This document shows positions 1 to 7,287 of a stretch of 64,000 bases of DNA, piece by piece. The notes under the pieces are model-generated. The model was not told the DNA's origin and searched no databases. It was given only the letters and a program-made list of their open reading frames with translations. This stretch comes from CAYXAA01 sp964462985 (GTDB taxonomy: Bacteria > Pseudomonadota > Alphaproteobacteria > Rhizobiales > Stappiaceae). Every line of letters begins with the position of its first letter. Positions within the stretch are counted from its first letter, which is position 1. The stretch spans positions 5,542 to 69,541 of the forward strand of contig CAYXAA010000025.1 in NCBI GenBank assembly GCA_964462985.1, read 5' to 3'. The position numbers and the translations under genes were made by a program.

Positions 1-706
1 CGGCCGCCGGCTCGTTGATCGTGTAGACGACGTTGATGTCCGGATCGCGCTGCAGCAGGTTCTCCATCGCCTTGCGGCCGCCTTCCTCGTTGCCCGAGGT
101 CACGTCGTGCCCAACGATGCGGGGGTCGTCCTCGTCCCCGATCGTGTTCTCGTCCTTGATGTCGATGCCGAAGCCCTTGAGGAAGCCCTGGTCGCGCAGC
201 ACATCCACTGACGGGGCGCTGGGCGAGAGGTCGAGCAGGGCAATCTTGGCGTTCGCCGCCTCATCGCCGAGGGTCTTGGCGGCCCAGGCGCCGATCAGTT
301 CACCAGCCTTGAAGTTGTCGGTGGCAAAGGTGGCATCGGCCGAATCGATCGGCTCCAGCGGCGTGTCGAGTGCGATCACCAGCATGCCGGCATCGCGGGC
401 CTTTTGGACGACCGGCACGATCGCCTTGGTGTCGGAGGCGGTGATCAGGATGCCCTTGGCACCGGAGGCAATGCAGGTCTCGACGGCCTGAACCTGGGTC
501 TCGTGGTCTCCGTCGATCTTGCCGGCGTAGGTCTGCAGCTCGATGCCGAGCTCCTGGGCCTTGGCGGTGGCGCCTTCCTTCATCTTGACGAAGAACGGGT
601 TGATGTCGGTCTTGGTGATAAGGCAGGCGGAGATGTCGGCCGACAGCGCCGGGGTGGCGCCGACCAGCGCAAACAACGAGCAGGTCAGAGCGAGCTTGCG
701 GATCAT
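1..706 (-). CDS. frcB: Sugar (fructose-type) ABC transporter substrate-binding protein, 3' end cut by window edge
   Basis: Periplasmic sugar-binding protein of the type 1 (ribose/fructose) ABC family; it captures the sugar and delivers it to the membrane permease. The visible 235 residues start with a signal peptide (MIRKLALTCSLFALVGA, cleavage after ALSA), then the motif LITKTDINPFFVKMKEGA typical of FrcB-like proteins and the IASGAKGILITASDTKA segment of the first lobe. The start follows a strong GGGAGGAACC ribosome binding site, 22 nt after the frcR stop, so the two genes are probably co-transcribed. The C-terminal part and the expected permease and ATPase genes lie left of the window. The sugar is inferred from similarity and from the ROK regulator next to it; another pentose or hexose is possible. 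Confidence 0.88.
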   Translation of the reverse strand, partial: MIRKLALTCSLFALVGATPALSADISACLITKTDINPFFVKMKEGATAKAQELGIELQTYAGKIDGDHETQVQAVETCIASGAKGILITASDTKAIVPVVQKARDAGMLVIALDTPLEPIDSADATFATDNFKAGELIGAWAAKTLGDEAANAKIALLDLSPSAPSVDVLRDQGFLKGFGIDIKDENTIGDEDDPRIVGHDVTSGNEEGGRKAMENLLQRDPDINVVYTINEPAA

Positions 707-728
707 CTGTTGGGTTCCTCCCTGGTCC

Positions 729-2036
729 TCAGTGATTCGACGCCCTGGAGCCGACCAGTTCTGCTCCGGGGTGTAGCCGGGCCGCTGCTGCGGCCGGTCC
801 GATTGCGCGCTCGTTCCCGGCTTCTGCGGACGGGATCGATGCGCGCGGTGAAAAGTTGAAGAACATCGGCAGGCTGGCGGCGCCGATCGCGCCGGCGTCC
901 TGGCCGAAGGAGCCGCGCACGATCCGCGGCGGCTGCCGCGCCTCCGGCGCTGTCGCGGCGAGGCATTCGCCGAGACGGGTGATGAGCCGGTCGACCAGGC
1001 CGCCATCGATATCGGCATCGACCACCAGCATCGGGACGTCGACGACGGCATGAGCCGACCACACCGCCGGCACCAGGGCCTCGACACAGTCCTCGAGCCA
1101 TTCATCGACGGCGGGATGTCCCGCCTCCACGACGGTTTCGAGGTCGGCGCGGTCGCTCGTGCGGCGGCCGTGATGTGCGAGATGGCGATCGAGGGCGGCG
1201 AGCGAGGCGCGGGCGATCAGCAGTTCGAACGGACCAGCCGGCGGCGGGGCGGATTCGAGCCGGCTCGGCGGCACGGGCATGACGGCGAAATGGCCGGCGT
1301 TGCCGCTGACGCCGCGCAGACAGTCGCCGTTGCAGACCACGCCGCCACCGATCGCAGCTCCGAGGAAGAGGTAGAGGAAATCGTCGCTGCAGCGGCCGAC
1401 ACCGTGGAACAGCTCGGCAATCGCCGCGGCCGTGGCGTCGTTCTCGCAAAACACCGGAAAGTCGACCACCTCCTCCAGAAAGGTCTCGAAATGAACTTCC
1501 TCCCACAAGCGGAAAGTCTCTCCGGGCAAGCCGAGTTCCCGCAGCCAGGCGCCAAGATTGAAGGGCATGCCGAGCCCGATGCCGGCAATGCGCGGACGCT
1601 GGGAAGGATCGAGCAGTTCGATCAGCGCGGTGATGTCGCGCGCGATCACGTCGCGGGCCTTTTCCGGCGACGGCAGGATCATGTCATGGGTGCTGCGGCC
1701 GATGACGCGGCCAGAGAAGTCGACCAGAACCGTCTCGATCGAGGTACGGTCGAGCCGGATGCCTATGCCAAACGCGCCGCCGGCAGCAAGGCGCAGCATG
1801 GTCGCGGGCTGGCCGCGGCCGCCATCGTGACGCTTGCCGATCGTCTCGATCAGACCCTCGGCCTCAAGATCCTGGATGATGCCACCGATCGCCGCGTTGG
1901 TTAGCTGGGCGAGGCGAGCAAGATCGGCCTTCGAAGCCTCGCCGACCCGGCGCATGACCTGAAGCACGATACGCTCGTTGTACCGTCTGACCTGGACGGA
2001 ATTGGAACCGCGTCCGCTGCGAGGCCGCTTCGCCAC
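729..2036 (-). CDS. frcR: ROK-family transcriptional regulator (FrcR-like)
   Basis: Sugar-responsive repressor of the ROK (repressor, ORF, kinase) family, probably controlling the frc transport operon that follows. Residues about 10-75 form a winged helix-turn-helix (YNERIVLQVMRR, KADLARLAQLTNAAIGGI). The remainder is an actin-like ROK sugar-binding fold with ENDATAAAIAE and the glycine-rich LGAAIGGGVV. The zinc-binding CxCGxxGCxE motif of classical ROK proteins is missing, although the preceding His (GNAGHFAV) is kept. The GTG at 2036 is preferred over longer starts (to 2090) because GGAAGGGAGC lies just upstream; this gives 435 aa. The arrangement frcR-frcB matches rhizobial fructose loci. 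It probably also binds its own AT-rich promoter. Confidence 0.85.
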   Translation of the reverse strand: MAKRPRSGRGSNSVQVRRYNERIVLQVMRRVGEASKADLARLAQLTNAAIGGIIQDLEAEGLIETIGKRHDGGRGQPATMLRLAAGGAFGIGIRLDRTSIETVLVDFSGRVIGRSTHDMILPSPEKARDVIARDITALIELLDPSQRPRIAGIGLGMPFNLGAWLRELGLPGETFRLWEEVHFETFLEEVVDFPVFCENDATAAAIAELFHGVGRCSDDFLYLFLGAAIGGGVVCNGDCLRGVSGNAGHFAVMPVPPSRLESAPPPAGPFELLIARASLAALDRHLAHHGRRTSDRADLETVVEAGHPAVDEWLEDCVEALVPAVWSAHAVVDVPMLVVDADIDGGLVDRLITRLGECLAATAPEARQPPRIVRGSFGQDAGAIGAASLPMFFNFSPRASIPSAEAGNERAIGPAAAAARLHPGAELVGSRASNH

Positions 2037-2110
2037 GTCGCTCCCTTCCCTGGTCGCCTGCCCCTCTCGCACGTCCCGCATCGACACCACTGTTCGCCGT
2101 GGGACACACC

Positions 2111-2138
2111 CTTAATTTTACTTGATTTAATTAATAAT
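2111..2138. promoter_or_regulatory. AT-rich inverted repeat, candidate ROK operator/promoter of frcR
   Basis: A 28-nt stretch that is almost pure A/T in a GC-rich genome, 75 nt upstream of the frcR GTG. It contains the inverted repeat TTAATT (2112-2117) and AATTAA (2129-2134) with an 11-nt centre. ROK repressors such as Mlc and NagC bind AT-rich palindromes of this general form, so autoregulation is plausible. This was identified by eye only. Confidence 0.4.
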
Positions 2139-2244
2139 GCACGGTGGTGCGGCTGTGTCAACGGGGCGGCCGCATCCGTCGGACAGAAGGGAAAGGTTCG
2201 CCCTTGCCGTATCGTGCCAATGCGGCAAACTGGGGTTGAAGGTG

Positions 2245-2259
2245 TTGAAAGCGCTTTAA
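2245..2259. promoter_or_regulatory. LacI-family-type palindromic operator upstream of adenine deaminase
   Basis: TTGAAAGCGCTTTAA contains the perfect palindrome AAAGCGCTTT (2248-2257), the form bound by LacI-family regulators with a central CG step. It lies about 60 nt before the adenine deaminase GTG at 2320. No LacI-family gene is present in the window, so the regulator would be encoded elsewhere. Confidence 0.4.
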
Positions 2260-2319
2260 TTCCGGTTTGCGGTGTCCTCACTTGTGGCCGCTGACCGAAA
2301 CCTCACCGAGGAATTCGCC

Positions 2320-4038
2320 GTGACCGACGCTACCAAGACCGCTGCCTTCCTTGACCGGGCGATCGCCGCCGGGGCGGGGGAGCGGCCGGCCGATCTTGTT
2401 ATCAAGAACGCCCGGCTGTTCAGCGTGATCGACGGCTCGATGACAGAGACCGACATCGCTATTGTCGGCGACCGGATCGTCGGCACCCATGCGCGCTACA
2501 GGGGCGCCGAGGAGATCGACGCCGGCGGGCGTGTGCTCGTTCCGGGCTTCATCGACACCCATCTCCACGTCGAATCGTCGCTGGTGACGCCGCTCGAATT
2601 TGACCGCTGCGTCCTGCCGCATGGGGTGACGACGGCGATCTGCGATCCGCACGAGATCGCCAATGTGCTGGGCGCCGAGGGGATCCGCTATTTCCTCGAC
2701 TGCGCCGAGCGCCTGGTGATGGACCTGCGCGTCAACCTGTCGTCCTGCGTGCCGGCGACGGCATTCGAGACGGCGGGTGCGAGGCTGGAGATTGAGGACC
2801 TCGAGCCGTTCCGCGGCCATCCGAAGGTGATCGGTCTCGCCGAGTTCATGAATTTTCCCGGCGTCGTCGCCCGCGACCCGGCTGTCCTTGCCAAGCTTGC
2901 CGCCTTCCAGGACGGCCACATCGACGGCCATGCACCATTGTTGTCGGGCCTTGGCCTCAACGGCTATCTCTCCGCCCGGATCCGCACCGATCACGAGGCG
3001 ACCAGCGCGGCGGAGGCACGGGAGAAGCTCGCCAAGGGCATGACGATCCTGATGCGCGAGGGATCCGTGTCGAAGGACCTCGACGCGCTCGCCGAAGTGC
3101 TGACCCCGGATACCGCTTCCTTCATGTGTCTTTGCACCGACGACCGGAACCCGCTCGACATCGCGGAGGAAGGTCATCTCGACTCCATGATCCGCCGGCT
3201 GATCGCCAAGGGGATCAGGCCACAGGACGCCTATCGGGCTGCGAGTTGGTCGGCCGCCACCGCCTTTGGCCTGCGCGACCGCGGTCTCATAGCGCCCGGC
3301 TGGCGCGCCGATCTGGTGCTGCTCGACGACCTTCGGGACTGTCGGGTTCACAGCGTGATCGCCGGCGGCCGACCTGCCACCGGGGCGGCATTCGATGCGC
3401 GAGAACCAGTGGCGCCGGTCGGGCTCGACAGTGTCCATGTGCCGCCGCTGACAACCGACGCCTTCGCCGTTCCGGCAGTCGGCGGAAACGAGCGGCCGGT
3501 GATCGGCGTGGTGCCAGGGCGGATCATCACCGAGCATCTCCGCCGGTCGCTGCCGGTGACGGACGGGCAGGTGACGGCCGATCCGACGCAGGACGTGGTC
3601 AAGGTCGCTGTTGTCGAGCGTCACGGCAAGAACGGCAACATCGGGGTCGGCTTCGTCGCCGGCTTCGGGCTGACGCAAGGGGCGATCGCCGCCTCGGTCG
3701 GCCACGACAGCCACAACATCTGCGTCGTCGGGGCCGACGACCCTTCGATGGCAACCGCGGTGGCGCGGCTGGCGGCGCTGAAGGGCGGCTTCGTGGTTGC
3801 GGACGACGAAAGGGTCCTCGCCGAGCTCGCGTTGCCGCTCGCCGGGCTGATGAGCCTCGAGCCGTTCGAGACGGTGCGGGAAAGTCTGGAGCACCTGCGC
3901 ATTGCCGCAATGTCGCTCGGCTGCACCCTGCAGGAGCCGTTCCTGCAGGTGGCGTTCCTGCCACTGCCGGTGATCCCGCATCTGAAGATCACCGACCGCG
4001 GCATGTTCGACGTTGACCGGTTCGCGCTGATTGACTGA
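2320..4038 (+). CDS. ade: Adenine deaminase
   Basis: Hydrolyses adenine to hypoxanthine and ammonia in purine salvage; cytoplasmic metal-dependent amidohydrolase. The metal ligands are visible: HLHVESS near residue 82, DPHEIANV near 113, DGHAP near 208 and the TDH/E region after it, then CLCTDDRNP near 270. The Ade-specific C-terminal domain (VAGFGLTQGAIAASVGHDSHN) follows, and 573 aa is normal for the family. The GTG at 2320 has a GAGGAA ribosome binding site; an upstream in-frame GTG at 2272 is possible but has no such site. It is transcribed divergently from frcR. A short imperfect CTGGC/GCCAG hairpin (4071-4087) follows the stop. Confidence 0.93.
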   Translation: MTDATKTAAFLDRAIAAGAGERPADLVIKNARLFSVIDGSMTETDIAIVGDRIVGTHARYRGAEEIDAGGRVLVPGFIDTHLHVESSLVTPLEFDRCVLPHGVTTAICDPHEIANVLGAEGIRYFLDCAERLVMDLRVNLSSCVPATAFETAGARLEIEDLEPFRGHPKVIGLAEFMNFPGVVARDPAVLAKLAAFQDGHIDGHAPLLSGLGLNGYLSARIRTDHEATSAAEAREKLAKGMTILMREGSVSKDLDALAEVLTPDTASFMCLCTDDRNPLDIAEEGHLDSMIRRLIAKGIRPQDAYRAASWSAATAFGLRDRGLIAPGWRADLVLLDDLRDCRVHSVIAGGRPATGAAFDAREPVAPVGLDSVHVPPLTTDAFAVPAVGGNERPVIGVVPGRIITEHLRRSLPVTDGQVTADPTQDVVKVAVVERHGKNGNIGVGFVAGFGLTQGAIAASVGHDSHNICVVGADDPSMATAVARLAALKGGFVVADDERVLAELALPLAGLMSLEPFETVRESLEHLRIAAMSLGCTLQEPFLQVAFLPLPVIPHLKITDRGMFDVDRFALID

Positions 4039-4344
4039 GACGCGCCGACAGCCGGCCGCGCCCGGACCCGCTGGCCAAATTCGCCAGCTTCCTTATCTTG
4101 ATCCAATGGAGAAAAAGTTGCGCGGTTGCCGTTCGGTCACTGATTGACGCACACGGAAGGCCCGCGCATCTTCCGGCAGGATCCTGCGTGGCAGGCGCGA
4201 TCTCGATGATCGGTTGGGCTGGTCTGGTGAGCGGCAGACAGCGGGTCGGTCTGCCTGCGGCGCGGATCCGATGGAGGCGGCGCGGTGTGGGGGACCGCCG
4301 ACAATGCCGGACGCTGCGGCGGCCGAACGGGAGGAAACCAGACG
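4039..4344. other. Intergenic region between ade and the acyl-CoA ligase
   Basis: No gene was seen. It holds a weak CTGGC/GCCAG stem (4071-4087) just after ade, a lone TTGACG hexamer (4144-4149) without a convincing -10, and the GGGAGGAAACC ribosome binding site of the next gene. Open frames running through it lack coding character. Confidence 0.5.
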
Positions 4345-6009
4345 ATGACCAGCGAGGCCGAAGCCTGGCGTGCGGGCTTTGAACCGAAGCCGACACCCTT
4401 CTATCTGGACGAGTCCGTCCGCCGTTACGGCGATCGGCCCGCGGTGGACTTCCTCGGCCGGACATGGAGCTACGGCGAGATCGGCACTCTGGTCGAGCGT
4501 ACGGCGGCCGGACTGGAGGCGATGGGAGTTCGCAAGGGCGTCAAGGTCGGGCTTTGTCTACCGAATACGCCCTATTTCACGATCTTCTACTTCGCGGTGC
4601 TGAAGCTGGGGGGCACGGTCGTCAACTTCAACCCGCTCTACGTCGAGCGCGAAATCTCGTTCCAGGCGCGCGACGCCGAGGCGCGCATCATGGTGACTCT
4701 CGACCTCAAGGTGATCTACGACAAGGTCGAACAGGTGCGGCGCGAGGGCATCCTCGACACCATCATCGTCTGCCCGATGGCCGATATCCTGCCGCAGCCG
4801 AAGAAGCTGCTGTTCATGCTGTTCAAGGGCAGCGAGCGGGCCAAAATCCCGAACGACGCGGCGCATCCGCGGTTTGCCTCTTTGCTCTCACACGGCGCAC
4901 GGCCCAAACCGGTCGACATCGATCCCGACGAGGATGTCGCAGTGCTGCAGTACACCGGCGGCACGACAGGCATTCCCAAGGGGGCGATGCTGACGCACGC
5001 GAACCTGTCGGCCAATATCGAGCAGATGCAATGCCTCTTTGGCCAGGCCGACAAGGGGCGCGAGAAGATGCTGTGCGTGCTGCCATTCTTCCACGTCTTC
5101 GCGATGACGGTGGCGCAGAATCTCTCGATCGTTCTCGGCGCCGAGATGGTGTTGATGCCGCGCTTCGAGCTGAAGGCGCTGCTCGACACCATCAAGCGCA
5201 AGAAGATCACCCTGTTCCCCGGCGTGCCGACGATCTACACCGCGATCAACAACGCCGAGGCGGCCAAGAACTACGACCTGACCACGATCAAGCTGTGCAT
5301 ATCCGGCGGCGCGCCGCTGCCGGTCGAGGTGAAGTCGCGGTTCGAGGCGATCACCGGCTGCGTGCTCGTCGAGGGCTACGGGTTGACGGAGGCCTCCCCG
5401 GTGGTGTCATGCAACCCTCTCGACGGCACCGCGCGGGCCGGCTCGATCGGCAAGCCGGTGCCCGGCACGAGCGTCGAGTTCCGCTCGCTGGAAACGCCGG
5501 GCGAGACCGTACCCCAGGGCGAGAAGGGCGAACTTGTGGTGATCGGTCCGCAGGTGATGAAGGGCTACTGGAACCGGCCAGAGGAGACCGCGCGCACGAT
5601 CGAGAACGGCGCGCTTCACACCGGCGACGTCGGCTACCAGGATGCCGATGGCTTCATCTATCTGGTCGATCGGATCAAGGACCTCATCATCTGCTCCGGC
5701 TACAACGTTTATCCGCGCGTGATCGAGGAAGCGCTCTATCAGCACGAGGCTGTCGAGGAGGCGATCGTGATCGCGGTCGCCGACCCTTACCGTGGCCAGG
5801 CACCGAAAGCGTTCGTCAAGCTGAAGGCCGGCGCATCCGCGGATGCGGCCGAACTGTCTGCGTTCCTGAAGGAGCATCTGTCGCCGATCGAGCGGCCGCG
5901 CGAGATCGAGTTCCGCGAATCGCTGCCAAAGACGATGGTCGGCAAGCTATCCAAGAAGGAACTGCAGGAGGAGGAAAGGGCGAAGCAGGAGGCGGTTGCG
6001 GTGGAGTAG
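4345..6009 (+). CDS. Long-chain fatty-acid/dicarboxylate-CoA ligase (AMP-forming)
   Basis: Activates a carboxylic acid to its acyl-CoA thioester through an acyl-adenylate, using ATP. All adenylate-forming core motifs are present: the P-loop YTGGTTGIPKG near residue 203, EGYGLTEASP near 343, LHTGDVGYQD, the hinge RIKDLIICSGYNVYPR and the C-terminal lysine motif PKTMVGKLSKKEL. The ATG at 4345 sits behind GGGAGGAAACCAGACG, giving 554 aa, typical of FadD/PimA-type ligases. It stands alone, without beta-oxidation genes nearby. The chain length and nature of the acid cannot be told from the sequence; FadD-like and PimA-like dicarboxylate ligases look alike at this level. Confidence 0.88.
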   Translation: MTSEAEAWRAGFEPKPTPFYLDESVRRYGDRPAVDFLGRTWSYGEIGTLVERTAAGLEAMGVRKGVKVGLCLPNTPYFTIFYFAVLKLGGTVVNFNPLYVEREISFQARDAEARIMVTLDLKVIYDKVEQVRREGILDTIIVCPMADILPQPKKLLFMLFKGSERAKIPNDAAHPRFASLLSHGARPKPVDIDPDEDVAVLQYTGGTTGIPKGAMLTHANLSANIEQMQCLFGQADKGREKMLCVLPFFHVFAMTVAQNLSIVLGAEMVLMPRFELKALLDTIKRKKITLFPGVPTIYTAINNAEAAKNYDLTTIKLCISGGAPLPVEVKSRFEAITGCVLVEGYGLTEASPVVSCNPLDGTARAGSIGKPVPGTSVEFRSLETPGETVPQGEKGELVVIGPQVMKGYWNRPEETARTIENGALHTGDVGYQDADGFIYLVDRIKDLIICSGYNVYPRVIEEALYQHEAVEEAIVIAVADPYRGQAPKAFVKLKAGASADAAELSAFLKEHLSPIERPREIEFRESLPKTMVGKLSKKELQEEERAKQEAVAVE

Positions 6010-6154
6010 GGCCGTTGTAGGGATTGCATGTTCCCCGGGCGGCACATTCCTTTGCCCAACCGGATTGTTGACGGTCGAGATCGGAGCGGTCACGTCCCGC
6101 TTGAGCGACCGCCGCTGACTTGCCATCGTCGTGCCCCGACCTGGCGATGAGGAC

Positions 6155-7039
6155 ATGACCATGACCGTCGATCTGCCCCCCTATCTCACCACCCGTGAGA
6201 TGGCCGACCTCATCCGGGTCAAGGAACGCAAGATCTACGACCTGGCAGCGGCGGGCGAGATCCCCCATACCCGGGCGACCGGCAAGCTGCTGTTTCCCCG
6301 CGACCTCGTGCTGAACTGGATCGCCAACGCCAGCGAGACCCCCACTGGCGAGCCGGCGCGGCCGCTGGTCCTGCTCGGCAGCCACGATCCGCTGCTGGAG
6401 TGGGCGGCGCGCGAATCGGGCTCCGGATTGGCGACCTTGTTCGATGGCAGCCTCGATGGCCTCACCCGTTATGAGGCGCACGAAGGGCTTGCGGCGGGGG
6501 TGCATGTGGTCGAGACCGAGGGCTGGAACGTGGAGACCGTCAAGGCACGGTTCCGCTACCGACCGGTCGTCCTCGTCGAGTGGGCCTGGCGTAGCCGTGG
6601 CTTCATCGTCCCTGCCGGCAATCCCGCCGGGATCCGCAGCCTGGCCGATCTGGCGGGAAAGCGTCTGGTCCGGCGCCAGCCGCAGTCCGGCAGCCAGCTC
6701 CTGCTCGAGCGCCTGATTGCCGAGGACGATCGCAATCTCGGCAGCCGCATCGTTGACGGCGGCCTGGCGCGAGACGAGCGCGAAGCGGCGCTTGCGGTTC
6801 TGTCCGGCGGCGCGGACGTGGCCTTCGGCCTCCTTGCCTCGGCACGGCAGTTCAGGCTCGACTTCGTTCCGGTCTGTGAGGAGCGATTCGACCTGCTTGT
6901 CGGCCGGCGCGACTGGTTCGATCCGCCGCTGCAGGCGCTTTTGCGGTTTTGCCGCGGCGAGGCGTTTCAGCATATGGCGGAGCAGCTCGGCGGCTATCGC
7001 ATCGATGGCCTCGGCACGCCACACTTCAATGGCGCCTAG
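6155..7039 (+). CDS. Helix-turn-helix regulator with periplasmic-binding-like domain (PBP_like family)
   Basis: A two-domain protein of 294 aa. Residues about 8-58 are an excisionase/MerR-like DNA-binding domain (YLTTREMADLIRVKERKIYD, then GKLLFPRDLVLNWI). The rest resembles type 2 substrate-binding domains, with GSHDPLLEWAAR, FIVPAGNPAGIRSLADLAGK, RRQPQSGSQLLLE and ADVAFGLLASARQF. Proteins of this architecture are often found with molybdopterin enzymes and may sense molybdate or a small anion; that is an inference from the family and from the molybdoenzyme gene that follows. The start is the ATG at 6155, six bases after GAGGA; a second ATG lies six bases on. Confidence 0.75.
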   Translation: MTMTVDLPPYLTTREMADLIRVKERKIYDLAAAGEIPHTRATGKLLFPRDLVLNWIANASETPTGEPARPLVLLGSHDPLLEWAARESGSGLATLFDGSLDGLTRYEAHEGLAAGVHVVETEGWNVETVKARFRYRPVVLVEWAWRSRGFIVPAGNPAGIRSLADLAGKRLVRRQPQSGSQLLLERLIAEDDRNLGSRIVDGGLARDEREAALAVLSGGADVAFGLLASARQFRLDFVPVCEERFDLLVGRRDWFDPPLQALLRFCRGEAFQHMAEQLGGYRIDGLGTPHFNGA

Positions 7040-7287
7040 CGCGCGCAACGGATGTACGAACCGGCCATCCGTCGCCGCTCCGGGTCATGATCGAAAGGGA
7101 GTTGTAACCGCAAGCCCCCTTGGCGGCCGGCGGCCGATGCGGCTAAGGTCCACAGTGACGGTCCTGACCGCCCCGGATTCCGGCCGCGCCTGTCGGCCGG
7201 TTCGCACAGGATTTCCAGCGCTGTGGCGGTCGGACACGCTCTTCGAACCATCCCGACCCGACGGGATTCCCATACGAGGCCAAGCAG

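Noticed and set aside
2278..3981. 567-aa open frame on the minus strand opposite adenine deaminase
   Set aside because: Composition (His/Arg/Gly-rich) and lack of motifs show a GC-skew shadow; adenine deaminase has complete metal motifs.
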